This document shows positions 61,212 to 64,000 of a stretch of 64,000 nt of DNA, in pieces. The notes beneath the pieces were generated by a model, which was given only the letters and a program-made list of their open reading frames with translations, did no database searches and was not told the DNA's origin. Both the position numbers and the translations under genes were made by a program. This DNA is from Catellatospora citrea (GTDB lineage: Bacteria; Actinomycetota; Actinomycetes; Mycobacteriales; Micromonosporaceae): contig NZ_RAPR01000001.1 in NCBI RefSeq assembly GCF_003610235.1, positions 1,178,001-1,242,000 of the forward strand, written 5' to 3'. Every line of letters starts with the position of its first letter. Within the stretch, counting starts at the first letter, position 1.

Positions 61212-62279
61212 ATGCCCCACTCCCCGTCCCGGCTCGCCGCCCTCGGTCTGGCCGCCGCCGTGCTCGCCACCGCCGCCGTGGCCACCACCGTCAGCGCTGT
61301 CCAGGCCGCCACCCACGGCACTGTCCCGGCCTCCGGTCGTGCCGTCTCGGCGCTGCCCGCCGCCGCGCCGACCGCCCCACCGCAGTCCTACCCGAACCCG
61401 GGCCGGGTCACCGGCTCCACCGGCGCGCACGACCCCGCCGTGACACGCACCCCGAACGGCGCCTACCTGCTGGCGACCACCGGCGACAACCTGCCGCTGA
61501 AGACCTCGACCGACCGGGTCAACTGGCGCGACGCCGGTGTCGTGTGGCCCGGCGGCGCACCCTGGACGAGCACGTACACCGGCGGCGGGGCGAACCTGTG
61601 GGCGCCGGACATCTCCTACCGCGACGGCCGGTTCCTGCTGTACTACTCCGCCTCCACCTTCGGCTCGCCACGCTCGGCGATCTTCCTCGCCACCAGCCCC
61701 ACCGGCACGGCCGGCAGCTGGACGCACCAGGGCCTGGTCATCGAGAGCAGCGGCGCGGTCGGCTACAACGCCATCGACCCGAACCTGTTCGTCGACGCCG
61801 CCGGGCAGTGGTGGCTCACCTTCGGCTCGTTCTGGACGGGCATCAAGTCGATCCGCCTCGACCCGGCCACGGGCAAGCGGTCCACCACCGACACCGCCGT
61901 GCGCGCGCTGGCGCAGCGGCAGACCGCCTCGGGCGCGGTCGAGGCCCCGTTCGTCCACCGCCATGGCGGCTTCTACTACCTGTTCGTGTCGTTCGACCTG
62001 TGCTGTCGCGGCGCGGCCAGCACCTACCGCATCATGGTGGGCCGGTCCGCCGCGCCGACCGGGCCGTTCACCGACCGCAACGGCACCGCCCTGACCTCCG
62101 GCGGCGGCACGCAGGTCCTGGCCGGCCACGGTTCTATCCACGGGCCGGGCCATCCGGCCGTGCTCGCCGACAACGGCCAGGACGTGCTGTTCTACCACTA
62201 CTACGCGGACAACGGAGCCGCGCGGCTCGGCATCAACCTGCTGGGCTGGGACAGCGCGGGGTGGCCGTTCGTCTACTGA
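61212..62279 (+). CDS. Exported GH43 arabinanase
   Basis: A 355-residue secreted glycoside hydrolase. Signal peptide of about 32 residues. The three catalytic acids of GH43 are in place: Asp in GAHDPAVTR, Asp in NAIDPNLFVD and Glu in GAVEAPFVH; LWAPDISYRDG and the calcium-side PGHPAVL fit endo-1,5-alpha-L-arabinanases. GGAG precedes the ATG. It degrades plant arabinan outside the cell. No sugar-uptake genes are next to it. Confidence 0.93.
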   Translation: MPHSPSRLAALGLAAAVLATAAVATTVSAVQAATHGTVPASGRAVSALPAAAPTAPPQSYPNPGRVTGSTGAHDPAVTRTPNGAYLLATTGDNLPLKTSTDRVNWRDAGVVWPGGAPWTSTYTGGGANLWAPDISYRDGRFLLYYSASTFGSPRSAIFLATSPTGTAGSWTHQGLVIESSGAVGYNAIDPNLFVDAAGQWWLTFGSFWTGIKSIRLDPATGKRSTTDTAVRALAQRQTASGAVEAPFVHRHGGFYYLFVSFDLCCRGAASTYRIMVGRSAAPTGPFTDRNGTALTSGGGTQVLAGHGSIHGPGHPAVLADNGQDVLFYHYYADNGAARLGINLLGWDSAGWPFVY

Positions 62280-62318
62280 GGATGTGCGCCCGCGCCCGGT
62301 TTGCGGCACGATGTGGTG

Positions 62319-63509
62319 ATGAGCGATGCACTGTCGGCCTCCGGCCTGCGGCGACTGCACGGCGCCATGACCGCTCGCGTCGCCGCAGCCGAACTGCCTG
62401 GCCTGGTCCTGGCCGTCACCCGCGGCGATCAGGTGCACGTCGAGACGATCGGATCCTTCGACTTCGACGGCGCGACGCCGATGCGGCGCGACACCCTGTT
62501 CCGCATCGGCTCGATCACCAAGCCGATGCTGGCCGCGGTCACCATGGTGCTGGTCGAGGAGGGCCTGCTCGACCTCGCCGAACCGGTCGACCGGCTGCTG
62601 CCCGAACTGGCCGACCGCCGCGTGCTGGCCCGGATCGACGGCCCGCTCGACGACACCGTGCCCGCGCGCCGGCCGATCACCGTCGAGAACCTGCTGACGT
62701 TCCGGATGGGCTTCGGCATCCTGACCGAACCGCACTACGATCCGCCGTTCCCGATCGTCGCCGCGGCCCGGGAGCTGCGCCTGGTGCTGGCCGAACCCGA
62801 CCCGCGCACGCCGTACCCGCCCGACGAGTGGATCAAGCTGTTCGGCGCCCTGCCGCTGATGTACCAGCCCGGCGAGCGCTGGCAGTACAACGCCGCGGCG
62901 CTGGTGCTCGGCGTGCTGGTGTCCCGGGCGGCCGGCGCGCCGCTGGCCGACGTGCTGCGCACGCGGCTGTTCGCCCCGCTCGGCATGGCCGACACCGGCT
63001 TCCACACCGCCGGCGTCGACCGCATCCCGCCGCATTACCTGGCCGACTTCACCACCGGCGAGCCGATCCGGCAGACGGCGACGCCGCTCGCGGACTGGGC
63101 CCGCCCGCCGGTGTTCCCGTCCGGCGCGGGCGGGCTGCTGTCCACCGTGGACGACACGCTGCGCTTCGCCCGGATGCTGGCCGACCGGGGCCGGCACGAG
63201 GGCCGTGCGCTGCTGTCCCCGGAGTCGGTCACCGCGATGACGACCAACCAGCTCACCGCATACCAGCAGGGCACCGCGGGCATGCTGCTGGAGCCGCAGG
63301 GCTGGGGATACGGCATGGCGGTCGCGACCAAGCCCGACGACGTCTCGGCGATTCCCGGCCGGTACGGCTGGGACGGCGGCTACGGCACCGTGTGGTGCAA
63401 CGACCCGTACCGCGACGTCACCGCGCTGGCCTTCACCCAGAGCTCGGACTTCCTGTTCCGCGGCGGCCGCGACGAGTTCCTCGCCCTCGCCCTGCGCGCC
63501 GCCGAATGA
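62319..63509 (+). CDS. Serine hydrolase of the beta-lactamase superfamily (class C-like)
   Basis: A 396-residue protein. The SxxK nucleophile is in FRIGSITKPMLA, the second motif is read as WQYNAA (the usual YxN is not exact), and the third region is GWDGGYGTVW. No signal peptide, so it is probably a cytoplasmic esterase or amidase rather than a secreted lactamase. ATG at 62319. Confidence 0.88.
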   Translation: MSDALSASGLRRLHGAMTARVAAAELPGLVLAVTRGDQVHVETIGSFDFDGATPMRRDTLFRIGSITKPMLAAVTMVLVEEGLLDLAEPVDRLLPELADRRVLARIDGPLDDTVPARRPITVENLLTFRMGFGILTEPHYDPPFPIVAAARELRLVLAEPDPRTPYPPDEWIKLFGALPLMYQPGERWQYNAAALVLGVLVSRAAGAPLADVLRTRLFAPLGMADTGFHTAGVDRIPPHYLADFTTGEPIRQTATPLADWARPPVFPSGAGGLLSTVDDTLRFARMLADRGRHEGRALLSPESVTAMTTNQLTAYQQGTAGMLLEPQGWGYGMAVATKPDDVSAIPGRYGWDGGYGTVWCNDPYRDVTALAFTQSSDFLFRGGRDEFLALALRAAE

Positions 63510-63551
63510 ACACACTGGATTAACCACCCTCCGGCGGGGTAGAACACGTGC

Positions 63552-63899
63552 GTGGATCGGGAAACCTGGATCATCATCGGCGTCGCTGTGGCGATCGTCG
63601 GCATCGTCACGCTGATCGGCGCCATCAAACTGGGCCGGCGCCTGTTCGTCACCAAGCGGATGCTCGGTGAGCTGGGCACGGGCGGCAAGGTCGCCTTCTG
63701 GGGCGCCCTGATCTACACCATCCTCCCGGTGGACCTGCTGCCCGATCCGATCTACCTCGACGACATGGGCGTGCTCGCGCTGGCCCTCATGTACCTGACC
63801 AACCTGCTCCGCAAGCGCCACGGCGGCAGACTCCTGCCCGGCCCCCGCACCAAGTCCCCCGCCGAACACGACACCCCCGACAAGGGGCGGCGAGGCTGA
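63552..63899 (+). CDS. DUF1232 (YkvA-like) membrane protein
   Basis: A 115-residue protein with two hydrophobic segments. WGALIYTILPVDLLPDPIYLDDMGV is the DUF1232 core, in which PVDLLPD is invariant. GTG start at 63552. Members are small membrane proteins of unknown function. Its charged tail ends before a terminator. Confidence 0.9.
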   Translation: MDRETWIIIGVAVAIVGIVTLIGAIKLGRRLFVTKRMLGELGTGGKVAFWGALIYTILPVDLLPDPIYLDDMGVLALALMYLTNLLRKRHGGRLLPGPRTKSPAEHDTPDKGRRG

Positions 63900-63902
63900 C
63901 GA

Positions 63903-63951
63903 CCCCTGGCGGGGACCGTGGGGTGGTGCACCCCGAGTCCCAGGCCAGGGG
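63903..63951 (+). terminator. Intrinsic terminator
   Basis: Arms CCCCTGGC (63903-63910) and GCCAGGGG (63944-63951) are followed by CTTTT. An inner GGTG/CACC pair (around 63922-63930) extends the stem. It ends the DUF1232 gene and may stop a convergent gene as well. Confidence 0.65.
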
Positions 63952-63970
63952 CTTTTCCTGCCGGGCGGGT

Positions 63971-64000
63971 TCAGCGCCTGAACACCAGGCGCCACACGGT
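63971..64000 (-). CDS. Possible 3' end of a minus-strand gene (partial)
   Basis: Only nine codons and a TGA are visible (TVWRLVFRR then stop). The TGA lies 20 bases past the terminator at 63903-63951, and the GC pattern fits coding DNA. Too short to identify. Confidence 0.3.
   Translation of the reverse strand, partial: TVWRLVFRR

Noticed and set aside
61182..63995. Long open frame on the minus strand (937 codons)
   Set aside because: Antisense to GH43, serine hydrolase and DUF1232 genes, which have clear motifs; composition is Arg/Gln/His-rich shadow sequence.
1..64000. CRISPR array, rRNA, tRNA, prophage or insertion sequence
   Set aside because: No direct-repeat/spacer pattern, no cloverleaf or rRNA segment and no transposase or integrase motif was seen by eye; a tRNA scan was not run.

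Overview
The window is chromosomal DNA from a high-GC actinobacterium. Codon third positions are almost all G or C, GTG starts are common, and there is a mycothiol-type DinB enzyme plus many Tat and Sec exported hydrolases. The overall style fits Micromonosporaceae (Micromonospora, Actinoplanes or Catellatospora relatives). The family assignment is inference. I saw no rRNA, tRNA, CRISPR array, insertion sequence or phage genes.

Layout. (1) 1-14331 is the right-hand part of a nonribosomal peptide cluster that runs off the left edge. It holds an NRPS with C-A order (cut by the edge), an A-T-C NRPS, a secreted SGNH hydrolase four bases upstream in the same operon, a macrolide-type glycosyltransferase, a free-standing condensation domain, a glycosyltransferase-like protein and a heterodimeric ABC exporter. 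A class II synthetase-like protein follows at 14336-15304. AT-rich palindromes built on TTAAG/CTTAA sit at several promoters here, and a better-formed relative lies near the chitinase gene at 55 kb. (2) 15433-27270 is housekeeping and accessory material: a lipoprotein, an ARMT1-type damage-control phosphatase, a TetR-controlled DUF4267/cupin/esterase operon, a large Vps62-like membrane protein, a mycothiol-dependent enzyme, a VanX-like dipeptidase, a TrkA-type membrane protein and an exported protein of four beta-gamma crystallin domains. (3) 27399-43520 is rich in transporters: a TetR-led asymmetric ABC exporter, a DrrAB-like pair and a four-gene ABC-2 cluster. Interspersed are a possible Cys-ligand regulator divergent from a truncated globin, and an APH-fold protein that has lost its catalytic aspartates. 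(4) 43597-48544 holds a glyoxalase-fold protein, a PhoD phosphatase with an exported repeat protein, a membrane protein and a HAD phosphatase. (5) 48585-55153 is the most unusual part. Five translationally coupled minus-strand genes match the uncharacterised STM4015-4014-4013-4012-4011 families (LRR protein, ATP-grasp, alkaline-phosphatase-fold hydrolase and two radical SAM enzymes). They converge on a DUF6745 gene and a small partner. (6) 55448-64000 has a GH18 chitinase with a ricin-type lectin domain, an epimerase, a PhoX phosphatase, a CmpX-like membrane protein, a GH43 arabinanase, a serine hydrolase and a DUF1232 protein.

Working together: the left cluster should make, glycosylate and export a peptide. 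PhoD and PhoX each carry 11-bp-periodic direct repeats upstream that look like PHO boxes. Two families of intergenic palindromic repeats, each with two copies, lie at gene ends where terminators are expected. All functions are inferred from motifs read by eye; no database search was run.
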